Notes: generated from the letters alone by a model not told the origin. 64,000 nucleotides of DNA from Centropus unirufus (GCA_013397695.1 VYZI01000207.1:524350-588349), one strand, 5' to 3'; shown: positions 24,501 through 39,500, counted from the stretch's first letter. Numbers and translations are program-made.

Positions 24501-27500
24501 ACTGCACTCTTCATTCATGGCTATCTGGTTTTAGATTGTTATGGGCATATTTCTTTGTGCCCAGAGACTGCAAGTGCTTTACAGGATCACAGAATCACAG
24601 AATTACTCGGTTGGAAAAGACCTCAGAGATCGAGTCCAATCGTACTTGTCTACAACTAAACCAGATCCTTAAGCACCTCATCTACTCGTCTTTTAAATAC
24701 ATCCAGAGATGGTGATGCCACCACCTCCCTGGGCAGCTGTTCCAGCATCTGACGACCCTTTCAGTGAAGAAATTTTTCCTAATTTGCAACCTGAACCTCC
24801 CCTGGCACAGCTTGAGGCCATTCCCCGTTGTCCTATCACTTGTTATTTGGGAGAAGAGATCAGCACCCACCTCTCCACACCCTCCTTTCAGGCAGTTGGA
24901 GGCAGTGATGAGGTCTCCCCTCAGCCTCCTCTTCTCCAGGATGGGCAACCCCAGTTCCCAGCCACTGCTCATAAGACTTGTTCTCCAGCCCCTTCACCGG
25001 CTTTGTTTTCTTCTCTGGACACGCTCCTAAATCTCAACACCCTTCTCGTAGTGAGGGGTCCAGAATTGAACCCAGGATTCGAGGTTCTTGAGCACAGTAT
25101 TCGAGGTGCTTGCTGGGTTGGTAAAGCTGTCTTGTAGCATATTCTATTTCTGTAGCTGCAATGCGAAGTGTGAAGGCAGCAAAGAAAGGTGTAAAGCAGA
25201 GGAGGTCAGAACCATGCTTGAAGGATGCCTGAGGTTAGCCCTGAATTCTGGACTGAGCAACCTGCTTGCTGTGCATGCCAGCTCGGCATGTTAGCATCCA
25301 TCTAGCTGCACAGGCATCGTGGGCTGTGGTCCAGCAAGTGTGTGGAGCTCAGATGTTAACTGCCAACACCATGAGTTCCCTCTGTTGTGTAGCCATGGGA
25401 CGTGAGGTCCACACAATGGCCAAAGGAAGCACATCCTGTCAGGTGGGCGTCGTTGTCTGGGAGCTGTTCCATTGTCTGATCTCAGGCAGGCTCATGGGAG
25501 GGTAGATCTGCAGTCATGCATTTTCCTCTCTGTTTTCTAGATGAGAGATTATTTTCTGCTTCAGACACTTTCCACATATCTGGCGGTTGATCTCAAATTT
25601 TGTGTTAGCTGCTATTTAACTGGTCAAATTTATTTCTTTAAAGAAGATCATAGCAGGTCTAAAAGCCAGACTTTTATCCGTGGTCTAATAATTTTAGTTA
25701 TTTAATTTAATTAGATCTTATCTTTTGTTGTTGCTATTGCTATCAATTTAAGACCATTAAGAGAGACTATTAAAACTGATTTAATCTCTTGTGTAAGTCA
25801 AGATTTCACCAGTGGCCCAGCATGCAGTGGGATGCGGGTGCATCAAAGATGTTCCACTTCTGCAGCTCCTGGCATCCTGGGACTTCAGTCTTCATTGGAG
25901 CCTTTCAGCTATAATTTCATTAGATTATGCTAATGTGTGCCATGAAAAGATCTTGCATGTAGAGATCTGTGGTAACATCAGCGCTACGGGTTGGTTGGTG
26001 CAGAGTCTTTACTGGTCTTTAATCTTGGAGTTGGGAGGAGAGAGAGGTTGTTTTCTAACACCCGTAGATCTTCTGTTACTTTCAAAAATGATATTGTTTC
26101 TGTTTTGTGAGACTATGCTACCCTGGGCAGGGGAATCCCATTTTCACAGGCAGAGAACAAAGTTACAGTTTGAACCAATTTTTGCTTTTGCCCTGTGTTG
26201 AAGGTGGATGATGCCATTGTTGCATCTCCTGGTCTCAGCCCAGCTGCTTGTGTCTTGACAAACTTACAAAAATTTACTTTTAAGACTAAACAAGGTGTGC
26301 AGGATTTGCTCCATATCCCACTGGAGACCATAGAAGAAGGGAGGAAAGGTCTTTGTGAAAGTGAAAACAGGAGTTTGATGTATGGATATACTACCTTTGG
26401 AGACTGGCAGAAAAAAAGATAGGAACTGAAGAATGATTTTGGAAACCTAAGAAAGTAAGGACTTCCCCATAAAATCTGAAATCCTGATAGCCCATAAATC
26501 AGTTTGGGTGTCTGTATATGTGTGTTTATATAATTATATATATATATATTATTTTTTTTGTGAAAGAACCATTTCTGTACAAAGCTGCGTGTCTCCCCAG
26601 TGTGCTGAACCTTAAGCAGAAATGGTGCATGGTATCAGTGGAGTTGAAGTTTATTAGATGAATGCTTTCCATATTAATGGAGACAGAGGGCTGTTCAAAC
26701 ACAGCTTCCTGAAGCCAATGTAGTAAAAAGCACAAGCAAACACAGAAATTAATGTTGAGTCAAAGCTAAATATTTAATTTAAAATATCCCTGAAAGGTCG
26801 CTGGGTTTTTGTTGATTTTTTTTTATTTTTGAAGTGGAAAATATGGAGTCCATAAAATCAATATTTTGATAGAGTTTCCCCAAGCAATTCTACCTTCCAT
26901 GTTTTGTCAACTATTGATAGAGATTTTTCACTTCTGGGCTGTGGCTGGAGCCATGTGAATAGGAAGTCCTCTCATCCTTCCTCTGAAAATATTAGCTTGG
27001 CCCATCCTAACCAATTCCCCCAAACATTTTCTCTACTTTAGCCACAACTTTTCAGCTAGGAAAATGCACAGTGATGGTGTCTGCTGTCTCTGATTCCTCC
27101 TAGTTTATCCCAAAAGCTTATTTTCTGTCAGCTTGTATCGGTGAAGTTAGCATTCCTTGGAGTGGCAGTGCTAGCAGAAAGTGCTTCTGCACCTTCCCTG
27201 CAGAACCAGTGCAGCTTGAAGACTTGCTTCTGTTTCTTCCAAACCGGGGAAAGGCGGCTGTATGAGGGCAGAGAGGTTTTGAATGACCATGTTTAATCAT
27301 TCCTCCAGGGAGCTCTATTTTCAGAATTTGTTCTGCACAGTTTGTTGGTACCCATGAGGTGTGAAGTTCCTCTTTGCCAATTTTAACCTTGCAAATTGGG
27401 GTGTATAGGGGTGTGTTTTTAAAAAGATTTCTTTGTGACAGCCTGATTTGAACTTCAGGGATTCTTAGCTGTGATTTTTGCTGAAAACTACCTGATAAAC

Positions 27501-30500
27501 AGAAAAAAAACCCAAAAAACAAAAGCAAGACCTTGATGAAAAATGTGACTGAAAATGAAAAATCTACTAACAAAAAAAAAAAAAGACCTTCTGTCAAGGA
27601 CAGATTGTCTGACACTGGGATTGAATCTCTGATACGTAAAATTATGTTTTGTATCTCTGCACAATATAGATAAATAACAGGTCCTTGGGTAACAGTACTA
27701 ACGATTTTCTATTTTCTATGTTTTAAGCCCAAAAGGCAATTTATGTAAGAAATTTGAGTTTTCCTGAGTGCTGATGGTATTTTGAGAGACTGACACAATC
27801 TCAATGTGATAAGAAATAATAGGGAGAAAATATGCATATAATTTACCAAACAGATGCACATCTTTTCAGAGAATTGTGGGTGTTTAATGTCATTCTTCTT
27901 TTTTTCCTTGAATCTTTATTTCCTCCAGCAAAGTTGATATTATTCAACATTCAGAGTTCCATAAAAAAAATAAAATAAAAAAAAGGAACTTGATTCATTC
28001 TCCGTCCTGGAATTGCTGAATAATTTGAGCCATGGATGCTTGATTATTTTTTTTTTTGCAAAATTAAGGGTGTGCATATGAACATCTGTAGATCTTCAAG
28101 CATTATCACATTTTGGCAGAGAATTTGTGGATGCCCCATCCCTGTAGGTCTTTGAGGCCAGGTTGGATAAGGCTTTGAGCACCTGATCCCGTGGAAGGTG
28201 TCCCTGCCCATTGCAGGTGGGTTAGAACTGGATGGTCTTTAAGATCCTTTCTAACCCAAACCATTCTATGAGTTATCAGCCAAAATCCTGCCTGGAAAAA
28301 CAATCTCCTAATGTTTGCTCTACTTTTTCAGGTGGATTTGGAGCCGGAAGGCAAAGTGTTTGTTGTCATAACTCTTACAGGCAGCTTCACAGAAGGTAAG
28401 GAAATATTTTTTTACTTGTTTCCATTAAGAGCTGGACTTTGGTTTGTGCCATCAGTTGGCGAGTGAGTGGCATTCTTCACATGGACCATGTGCTGTTGCA
28501 CACCAGGGACTTCTTGAGTGGTGGAAGAAGTCTGAAAGGGGCTATTTGTAGCAGCTCATGCTGTGTGTGCTCTGCTCTGCTCTGCTCTTCTGATCTCAGG
28601 CCCAGGGAACTGATGCCTGCTTGATCTGCTTTACTTATCTGAATTTTCCCTCCAAGTGGATTTTTTTCACACTCATACTTTTCACCTGGTGCCTCTAAAC
28701 ATGCTCTACATGCTCCTTAGCTTGCTTAAAGTCGTACATGTTTAAAACATCTGGATGCTTTTTATGCCTTAGTGACTGCCATCTATTCACGTGCATTCCT
28801 CTTTCCCAAGTTCATGTTGCACAGGAAACGTAGACATTTTTAGTGTGACAACTGCCCTGAAAAAACTATCTGGACAGATTTTGTCTCTGCAACTGTATTT
28901 TATAGTGTGATGTTTTATTTTTCCTCTTGCTGGTTGTGATACCAGCTATGAGCATGGATGTGAGCTATGCTGGAGGAACCCAGGGAATCTGGGGTGGGGC
29001 TCAGGAAAATGTTATTTTCCGTGGTTCTCACTTGTTTTAGCTGCAGTCACGAACTGTGTTTTTTGAGGGATGTTTTCTGTACAGAAGCCAAGATTTGAGG
29101 TAGGATCTGCTCTGGTCCCTGTTACCTGCAGCCTGGGGGAGATGGATTTTGTAATGCTTTCTCTTGTTCTGCCTGACAAAATGATTGCTCGGCACGAAGG
29201 CTGTGCTGGGGGTTGCAGTATGGGCAGATCACCCTGCCGTGCTCAATCTTGGATGCGAGGAAAGCACAAGTTGGAGGGATGCTTGCTTCAGGGCTTACGG
29301 GGAGCTCTGCCCTCTTGCCTAGCAGTTCCCCCATCTCCCATCTTGTGCTGGGTGACCAGGTCTGCCAGTGCCCCTGCCTCTGGTTCTCAAATGCAGGTCT
29401 GAATGCAAGCTTGTGCTTTGCTTAGACGCTTATGGGGAGCTGTCACACTCTTTCTGAGCCAACAGCCTCGTGTGTGCTGGGCCTTGGGCAGCTGCTTGAT
29501 GAGGAGCTGCACCAGAGGAGCTGGTGAGCCTCCAGGTTTCCTTTGGGTGATTTACATCCTGGGAGTGCTCTGTCTGCTCTTGGCAGGATAGTGGTGGCCT
29601 TTTACAGCATTTGTGCCCACTCCAGTCTGTGATCATAGGAGCCACCTGAAGGCCCCAGAAGGGTGTGCAGAGAGACGATGTCCTCCTCCTCTGCAGCACC
29701 CTCAGAGAGGTGGGGAAAACAAGAAGTATCACACTCTGGCACTGTGGCAGGGCAGAGAGGACCAGAATTCCCTTTTCACGTGAAGTTCCCTTTCCAGGTA
29801 AAGCTAGACAGGCTACATAGCATCGCTAATGACTTTCAGTTCTTTATCTGTCAAGTAGGAGTGCATGTTCCCTATACCTGTGCTTGGACAGGAAACATGA
29901 AGATTACTTTTTAATTAGAAAAAGCTTTCTGTTTTTAACCAGGGAACTAAGTGTGTGAAGGTGTGCAAGGGAGGTGTGGAGGACTTTTTTGCATGTCCAG
30001 AGGTTGTGGCTGTTAGGCACCTTTAATTGCTTGTGAAACACCTGATGATGGAGACAGAGTTGAATTGAGGTCAGGAAACTTGCGGGCTTTTACTGATGAT
30101 CATGCCAGTTTGTATCCACGTGTCATGTTTTGACCATTTAAAGCAAGGCTGAGCGGGGATGGTGGACTTCAGTGTGGTTCAAACTAAAAAAAAATATCCA
30201 AAAATCAAAATAAAAAAATTCAAAAATCAAAATCAAAAATCCAAAAATCCAAAATCAAAATCCAAAGTATGGTTCAAACTCATGCTGGTGGCTGAGCATT
30301 AAGGCTAACAAGATCTCAAAGGCAAGAGATGGAGAACTCAAATGTTTGTATCGCTACTGCTTTCTGAGGAAAATGAGAAATGTTGGAAACAGTTTACTTC
30401 TCTTTCCTTTGCCATCATTGAGGATGTGTGGAGTTATGGAACAGGAAGATGAAAGGTGGCTTTTGAGGGGTTTTCTTGTCTGGATAGTCCCATGTGTAGT

Positions 30501-33500
30501 CACATTTAGAGTTTCCAAGATAGACATAATCCAAGGCAAGCCTCAGTGCAGATTCTAACTTCTCCCAGTAGCTTCATAGTGGTGGCGTTGGTCAGGGAGC
30601 AGTTTCCATTGGAAAAAATGGTGAAGTCTCTTTCACACCATCATGTTTCATTCTGTTTTTCTCTCTCTTTTTTTTTTTTTTTTTTTTTTTTCCCTGGCAA
30701 TGGAGAGGGTCAGGATTGTATTTGAAATTCTTTTGGAAAGACGTTTGAGAATAACTCACAACTTGCACAAAATGTGGCTTCCCACTTGTTTGTCCTGATC
30801 CGTGGGGCAGATGCTACCACATCCTCCCTTCTAGTTACAGCTAACACGGCAGTGACCACTTGAAGGTTGTGTGTGTCAATCGGTATAGACAACCCCAGCT
30901 GTGTGGGTTTGCACTTTGCATTGGACCCCATCAGGGTGGCATGTTAGACCCTTGTGGGGATTCAAGTAACATGGTGTTGAAGGACTTCTGATAATTTTCT
31001 TCTGCCTTGCAAATGCTTAAGTGTAACTCTGGTGCATTTCCTGCTCTGAGAAGGTTCTAGCAATGATGATGTGGTGCTGCAAAAAACCCCCAGACTACAT
31101 CAGATAAAAAGAGCCTTGTGGCCGTGTCTGTAGGCTGATTCTTCAAGACACCAGCATGCTTCTTTAGCAGCTCACCACTTTCAGTAGATTTTGAGGACAG
31201 ACTCTGATCTCAAAGGTCTTTTCCAGCCTGGTGATTCTATGAGTCAATCTGAGTCATGGGGAGCATCTTCCTTTGAAAAACCTCTGAGAGCTCCACTAAG
31301 CACAGGCTGGAGGGTCTGTGCCTGCTGCTGGTCCTCATACTGCCAACACAGTCTTCACTTTGGAGAGGATTTTGGCCTAGCTAGTTTTGCTTACAGGGCA
31401 GCCAAATTCACAGGGTCTTGAGGTATCATCAGCTAGCTCCAGAAGAAATGAAACCCCAAAAAGTGGCTAAAGATGGGGAAAGCGGGGGCAGAATGAGAAA
31501 AAGGCACTAAACCAAGCAAACAAATGAACCAGAGAGGTTGCGTCCATGTGACACTATTATTTGTTGTCCTAGAAAGTTTACCCAAAATAGGCAGTTTTGG
31601 TGATGCTGGCAGTGTGTACTTTCTTTAGCTATGGAAGTAGTGGGTTGTTTGTTTTTTGTATTATTTTTTTTTTGTTTGATCAGAGTTCTTTTGAACACAA
31701 GTTTAATTTGATTCTCCTTACTTATGTTGGGGATGGGGTAGAAGGGTGGGATTCCTGCAAGGGGCACAGTATGTCCAACAGAAACATTTATGTCAGGTTG
31801 AGGGCAGGATAGAAAACGTAACAGCTGGAAATCAGTTAGTCTTTGTAGGTTCTTATCTAGCTCTTCTGTCCATCAGGGTTAACCTGCTGTTTTAAGGCAG
31901 GGAAATATGCCTATTTCATGTGTTAAAAATAAATGTAATTTTTCAGGGAGAGAAAGGAATGGAGCAATAGGAAGTGAGGAAGGTCTAGTGAAATTATCCC
32001 TGCCTATCTTTATTTTCTCTGCTGAATGTATTGTTGCTGTGCTAAGCTATATCTGATTCTATTAACTCCCCTCATTCAGCTGACATTTCCTGTGTAAAGC
32101 GACCAGTGCAAAATTAAAATGGAAGTCTCCTTTCTTCAGTAGCAGATTACGTCTCCAAGCATGACCGTGTCTCTGCTGCTGATGCTGGGTCCTGGGGGCT
32201 TCGGCACCCAATGGGGGTGGAGGAAGCACCCTTTTCTCCAACCATCTCTGTCTTTGATTCAAAAGCTGTTTCACTCCAGGCTATTTTATGGAGAAGGTGA
32301 GGACTGACTTCTTTCCTGCCAGACTTCAGGCATTCCTTAGGGATTGATTTTTTTTTTGACCATCCAACCTACAATCTCCCTCCCTCAAAGGATTTTATTT
32401 GGTATTTCCTGGGTTTTCTTTGTTTAACCTTGTCTGATAATGGGATTTTTTTTTCAAGTCATCAAAGTTATGATTTGTTTTTAAATTGTCTTAGTTTTTT
32501 TTTTAATCTGGCTATTACTGTGTTTTTGTCCTGATGGTGTCTTTAGGATTTGGTACCTCTCCTCTCTCTCTCTCTCTTTGTCTCCTTGCCCTTTGTCCTT
32601 CAAAGAAAAACAAAAGAGGCTTCTCTGAGAGATCCATCTTTGTGATGAAGGTGCATAATCAAAAAAGATGAGACGTATTTCCAGCTCAGGAGCTGAAGAT
32701 GAGAGCAGGGTGCAGCATGCTGTGTGTGGGACGAAGTAAAGAGAAGGCAGTTCAGCTCTACACCCCGGGGACCACAGGAACTGTAGTGTTTGAGCTGTTA
32801 GAGTCCTGCCTCCATCCCTGTGACGGCCTATATGGGTGAGACAATGCACAAGATCTCAACTTTGTTTCAAGACTAATTTAAAGGAAAATTTCTGCTTTAT
32901 TCCTTTCTAAAATAGGTCGTGCTGTGTAGGGTGTAAAGCTCCCTAATGTTGTTTCTCTTCTCCCAAGCTTGGCCTTAAGCATGTCCAGGCAGGCAGCTTC
33001 CAAGTAGGGTTTTCTTCCTCGCCATTGCTGGAAAGCACCTGTAAGCACCTGTGTTGGTCCTCCAACACGGTGTGCTCGAGAATTGTTTTTCTCTGAACTC
33101 ACAGGGTGTCATCCAGGTCCCCCTCGCTCTGGTTGAAGGTGACATGGTGCCTCTACTGAGAATTCTGTCTTTGAACACCAGCCTCACAGCCAGTGACTGA
33201 TCCTATCAAGGTGTTCCATAGTTGGCATCAGTGGCATGAATTCTGACCTCATCTCCACTACTTGTCTCTCTTTGCCAGTGAATCCCATTTTCAGCTGTGA
33301 AGGTGAAAGAGCAAGCCATGAATTACTCTCTTCTTGGGCAGGAGGTGACTTATTTGAAATAAAAAGCCTTGTAATGGGTGTGGGTGAGCTACTTCCGTTG
33401 TTGGTGCTTCGGGAGACATGTGAGAAGTTAGTAGAGATACTCAGGAGCAGGTCATGGTGCATGGGTCAGAGTGTTTGGCTGCAGCAAGGCCAGGCAGGGC

Positions 33501-36500
33501 AGTGAGAGGCCCCAGGTATGTGTCTGGAGGATGGCACGGACCTCTCGCCTTTGCAAAACTGAAATCCCAGAGCAAGCTGAGTCCCCTTGCAGCTTTGTTT
33601 GCAAGACACATTGCCATTCCCTCCGTTTGACACCTTTCTTGCTACTTGCTCCTTTTAATTTTGAACAAAGCTAATGAAATTAATACAAATCAATAATTTG
33701 ACTAAATTAATGAATGAAGCAAGCCCTGTAGAAAATAAAGTTCTTCTATTTTAGTGCTTCAAACTCTTGTGATTTGCCTTTTTAATTCTTTCTTCCACAT
33801 TGTCATTCAAAGTGATAATTTTGGCTTGAAGTTCAATTTTAATTTCATGGTTGTGAGGTAAGTAATGGTAGTTTCTTTTCTTTCAGTGTCCAGAAAGACA
33901 AAGACAAATTTGAGGTCTGGGCAAGAAATAGAACAATGAGAATATTGAAAAGCCAAGTGACTTGCTAGAGCAGATATAGCACCCATTGCTAAATATTTAA
34001 TGTTGGTAGGCTTTGCAGCAGCAAGGGAGCCTAAACTTGCCTCTAGAGTGGGAAATGCATCTTTACTTTGCAACTATCACATCATTTGTTCAGGGTGGTT
34101 TGCTCTCAAGCATGAAGACTCTGTCTTTTGCTGTAATTTTTCTTAGAATACATTTTTTCCAGCATGAAGTGATATTTGTATTAAGATTTATCCTTTCCTC
34201 AGTAATCATCTGTAACCTTAAATTCTCAAATGAAATATAGGCTTTGTGCTAAGAAGATCCTTGTTCTGTACTGTAATGTAACTCCTCAGCCCCACAAAAC
34301 TTGTATTAATATTTGCAGATAAGTTACTACTTTCTTGCACAAGAGGGAGCAAAAAGATGTTTACTGATCCTCTGTAAACTGCAATAATGATTGTTTTCGG
34401 CTTTTTTTTTTTTATAGCTAAAAATTACTGGAAACTAGGAGCCAGGAATGCAAAATGCTCTATTCTCATCCCATGGCTAGTTGGGTCACTTTTCTGTTTG
34501 GGCACTCTTTTCCAAGTAGGAGAATTTTAATGCATGTAGTAGAGAACCTCCTAATTTGAATAGGTAATATCAGTGCAGGATAGGATAAAGAAAGTTCTGC
34601 TACCTTTTGTTCACAGTCTGCTATCTTTACTGTCTAGCTGCAAGTCTTTATGTGGCAGAGAGCAGCAGGAGACATGTTTCTATATCTGTGTATTTTTTTT
34701 TCCAATGCCTACACTTTTCCCAATGTTTTACATTTGTCACATGTGCGTGCTGCCAACAAGGGATTTCCAGATGCACTCCATGTTGGCTCAGTTCTGCTCT
34801 TCCAGATGGAGATAGATAGGAACAATGTTGAGTCCTACGGGGATAAAAATACAACCTAAATGCACCCTGGGGAAGGCTGAGTCCTTGCAGAGACCAGGAA
34901 TGTTGGCCATAGATGCTGTGCATCGCTGTGTGGCAGGCAGGTGAACTTCACTGCATCCCTCAACCTTGCTGGAAGATGCCAATCAGGTTAAAAAGTAAAA
35001 AGTAATTCCAGAGTCTGATCTTGAAGTCCTGAGCAGGTTATAGCTCTCCTGGAGGTCAGATGCTGTGACGCTGCACCCAGTGGAGATGTTTCAGCCAAGC
35101 CAACAGGAACAAGAGCAGCTTTATCCTTGTTATGAAGCCTTCATGGATTAAGCATAAGGATGTTAAAGTTTCTCAGCAACACTGAATATCCCAGGAGAGA
35201 ATGTGAAAGTCAGAGAGGCCATAAAAAACCTCTTGGAGATCCTTTCCACAGGGATGAGCCTTTTGATGATCTGAGCTCCAAGAACCTTTGAGCTACAAGA
35301 TGCGGTTAGAAGAGGCTACGCTATGTCTTCCTGAGCACTGCTGCTCACTTGCCCTGTTCAAGCTGACAGTGGCATGAGAAGGGATCACTGTAGGGACAGC
35401 CAGCCTAGCCTTGGAGGTGGAATTAGGGGATAGTGAATAATTGTTACAACTTATGGTGAGAGGATGATATGAGCAATTTTTTTTTTTAATTGAAGCCTTC
35501 AAAATTTGCATTTTACTTTTCATGTTGAAATACTGCAGAGAGAACCCAAGTAGTTTTGCACCTGGACACGCATATATGCTACATATGCTTCTCCTCCATT
35601 AAAAAATATAAGAAAGACAGACAGATTTGGTCAATTCTGAATTTTCACAGGAAGAAAGGATTTTAACAGGGGAAAACAAACAAGCAGAACTGTTAATTTG
35701 TGATTGCTGGAAAATGTTGGTCTGAGAAATGAAAAGGTTTGCCTGGTGTTCTGGAGGGACTCCAGTGCAGAGCCAGGAGGTGAACAGCACTCCAACCTGT
35801 ATATCTCCAACCCACCTTTATTTCTTGGAAAATGATGCATTTGAACTCCACAGCTATTACAGAATGTCTAATGTGGGGAGGTTTTTGGCAGTAATTCATA
35901 ACTTGCCAAGATCTGCCAACTGGGACAAACAGTTATACCAGGGTTAACTTTACTTCCTCAGTGGGCTGTGTTTTGTCTGGGCTCTGAAACCTAGATATAA
36001 ATATGCAAGCTTGCAATCTGCTGGGGGATTTTGGTGTTCCTGGCTGTAATAAGAAACAGAGATTTATTTTTTTTTTTAGGTTGTTTCTTTTTTTTTTTTT
36101 TTTTTGCTTTATTTGAATGTGTTTCCTGGAAGAAATGATGGTGGTTCCCAAAGGGAGTGTACATCTCTCTGCTTGGCCTTGGAGGACAGCGTTGCGCTGG
36201 AGCCAGGTGGTTGTGCTGCAGTGAAGCAGCGTGGCAAATGTGGGCTGGAAGGAACAGAGCAGGAAGATGCTGGAGGTTGGGATTGATCCTGTGGTGAGGG
36301 ATAATGACAGCAGCCCTGTCCCCCTGCTCTGTGCTGGGGGATGCTGGCTCACATCTGTCTCCCACCACCCCCACTGTGGTCAAGGGCACCTGAATGCTGC
36401 CCTGGGCTGGGATGAAGGGGTGGTATCATGTAAAGCCACACGCATGACTGCCCTGAATTCCCTTAGACTATAACTTGCAAGGTTCTTTGTTGTCCCAAAA

Positions 36501-39500
36501 ATTGAGTTCTTCACTTGATGTGCATAAAACCGATTTGCACACAGAATTGAGGTATTTGTGTTTATTTCAGTTCGGCAGAATTGGGTGCAAGACGTTCAAC
36601 ATTGCCCACACAGCTGGGTGGTCTGATTATAGGTTATTTACAGACACTCAAACAAATAGTTAAGCTAATAACTTTTCTTATTGGTTCATTTTGATTTCAT
36701 AGTAAGAGATCTCTGTGCAGATGCCTACCTTCTACTTCAATATTTGATTATCAGGGAGTCTTATTTAGAATTAAGATCCCCTCCTATGGGCATGATTTTT
36801 AGTACTTAATTTCCCTGCGATTGGGGGCAGACACATCTTCTTGAATGTATTCCAGTCTTATTCTTTCAAGCAAGCATAAGAACTAACTACCATCATTAAA
36901 AAGCTACCAGTTATCCTTGCTCTCTACAGATCCTCAACCACCTGCATAATTATAGAAGTCCTCTTTTGGTTTGCTGAATTCCCACCACCCTATTATTACC
37001 TGTACTTTTAGAATTTTTTTATTAATTTATTTTTGTCGTGCTACAGTCTGTCCCTGGGTCTGGATTCCTTTGTTAGCTTGATTGGTGAAATAGGTGAATA
37101 GCTGACCAAAAGCCACAGTAGTTCACTTGGGGTCATGCTGTAAATCTGTAGCAGAAACTGGAGAAAAAAAATACTGACTTAAAACCCATTTTTTTTAACC
37201 TCGCTTTCACTGACTCCTAAATTAGGCTGGGTCTTTTAGCTCAGGCTACTGGAGGAGGCTCCTAGTTTAGGTGGCACCACTACAGGCAAGCATTTTTCTT
37301 GGGTCTGGGTGTCTGGCAGACCAATCCGTTGGGTGCTTAGAAGTCCCTGTCACCAGGTTGCTGTGTGGGGCAGAGCTGGACTTGGTGCATGAGTGCATCT
37401 GCTGGCCCTGTTGACATGAGAGGATGCTGTTGTGCCATGGTGCTTAATTACCTCAATTTACCTAGAAGGTATTCATGCATCATTAGTGATTGCTGGGGGG
37501 GCAAGGTTCCCTCTGGCCCTGCAGGCACAAGGAGGACCAGCAGCATCAGTCTGTTGCAGGTTGTGGATGTCGTGGCTGTCAATTTCTGTACGTCACTGGA
37601 GTGGGGCAAGATCTTGCTAAAAGCAAGGTGGTATGGGGTCTTCAGGCTCAGGCAAGCTCGCACAGAGTTCTAGGAAGCAGAATTCATGTTAGAGTGCTGC
37701 TTTCCAAAGTGAATACTTATGCTTGCAGGTGATACCCCCCTGTTTTGGCCTGTTGTTGAGTGTGCCCAGCATGAAAAGCTGAGTTTCCAGTGCTAGCTAG
37801 TTTTTTGTTTTCTGGAGCGCTTCAGCAGCGATTCAGTTATTTTCCAACATGATGATATTAAATCAAAGTAGAGTTTTGAGCAAAATGATCCTGGTGTAGT
37901 TTTGCCAGGGGAACCTCAAGCTTGGCAGAGGAGAGGATGGGAGGGATGAGAACCTCTTCTGTCTCCATCTGCCTTCTGCTGTCTTTGGGGAGATCTACCT
38001 GTCTGTGATCTTCTCAGAGAAACTGCATTGAATGAGCGTGGTTTCGAGTGATGTGGACACTACCTGCGCCTGAGAAAGTTCCCACCCCAGTGACTGTTCC
38101 TCCTGGCAGTGCCAATGCTGCTGGTAGTTGCAGATATGGGACTGAGTTAGTTTTGTAATTGAGGGTAAATCTGCCTGTCTGAAAAGGATAATCTCACATT
38201 TCCTTTGGGCTGCCCCCGCATGGGGTCAGTTCTGCACCAGCTGGGTGGACTTGGAGAACTGAGCAAACCTGGAGCCGGGGTCTGGATTGGTTTTGGGCCA
38301 GATCCATTCTCTAGTTAAGCTCTGTGCTGGCTGGGGATGCTGTGGCAGGGAGGAAGGCAGGAGATGTAGCTGAGTAGGTGTCCAGTTTCCATGTCCTGTC
38401 TGATGGGACACGGGGCAACAGCAGCAAACAGTAGAAACACTGGGAAAGGTTATTCAGGGCAGGAACAGAGCCATAAAGCCAGAGTCTGCCAGAAGGGCAA
38501 AGAAGAGATACAAAGAGACAGAAGGAAGTAGGAGGCTGATCTGGAGAGTGGTGATGGGTTGGTGCAAGCAGGAGCTTCTAAAGAAAAAGAAAGTAAAGGG
38601 CCACCCATTTGTGAGAACGAAGTTGGTTGGTGGTGTCGGTGGCTGTTACGGAACTGGTCAAACTGTTCCTGTCTAAAGAGAGATCTTTCCCGGACACTTT
38701 CAAAAAACATATAGATGTGGCACTTCGGGTCAAGTTTTAGTAGGCACAGTGTTGTTGGGCTGATGGTTGGACTGGATGGTCTTAGAGGTCTCTTCCAATC
38801 TTTTTGATTCTGTGATTCTATTCTGTTCTATGATCTCGGGCCAAGGCAAGCAACACCCCCTCCATATGGCACCCAGCACTTTTAAAGCTGTATGGATTTG
38901 CTTCCGAAATCTCAGAAATGGAGAAATAAGTACTGCAGCATGAAATCCCTGTTGGGGAGGAGATGAAAGGGGACTAGATCAGGTGTAGTTGTGTTAGGTG
39001 AACAGGAATCTGTCGGGACAACAGTGTTTACCCAACACATCGTTCCTCCTGGCCTGCAGCCCTCGGGAAATCCCTCTGGGAATTAATAATAATCTGCCAG
39101 CCTTGGGAGGAGTGCAGTGCATGGCAGAGCAGTGATGGTCCATGCTGTCTGTGGATGTGTTCTAGGTTAGGCTGTGCCATGAGGCCAAGCGTGGCTGCTA
39201 GCCTGAGCCCTTGAGCACCCAGTATTGCCTTACAGCTCAACCTAGGTGAGGTTGTCTTGATGAGAAGAGGTGCTGCCTCTTGGCAAGTATCTTCATGGTA
39301 GCAGCAAGCTTGGAATACTAGAGACTGAATTTAATGGCTTTTTTTTGACAGATTCTTTGCTGTGGCAGCATCTTGCTCAGCCCATGGTGTGTGGGAATCT
39401 GTGTGGGAGAGCAACACGGTAAACAACCTGCTTTTTAAGGCTGTTGAAATTAACAAACTTATTAGCAAGCTGCCACATGGAAATCTCAAGACTACCAGGG

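Larger units (their letters stand above)
15332..28331 (+). other. PRKCH intron 1, remainder
   Basis: This is non-coding intron DNA between the solo LTR and exon 2. It contains T-rich runs at 15708-15741, CR1 fragments (listed separately) near 17.6, 23.9, 24.6-25.1 and 28.1-28.3 kb, a 4 x 24 bp tandem repeat at 18592, a 29 bp duplication at 23363, a TA microsatellite at 26533-26549 and A-rich runs near 27.5 and 27.97 kb. The 230-codon frame at 19146-19838 has no family resemblance that I can see. The acceptor for exon 2 is TACTTTTTCAG ending at 28331. Confidence 0.8.

Noticed and set aside
24709..25137. Plus-strand 142-codon frame as a gene
   Set aside because: It lies antisense to a CR1 reverse-transcriptase tail and is explained by that element.
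29070..29732. Cluster of overlapping frames after exon 2
   Set aside because: There are no domains, no splice-site logic and no match to the PKC sequence; it is treated as intron 2.
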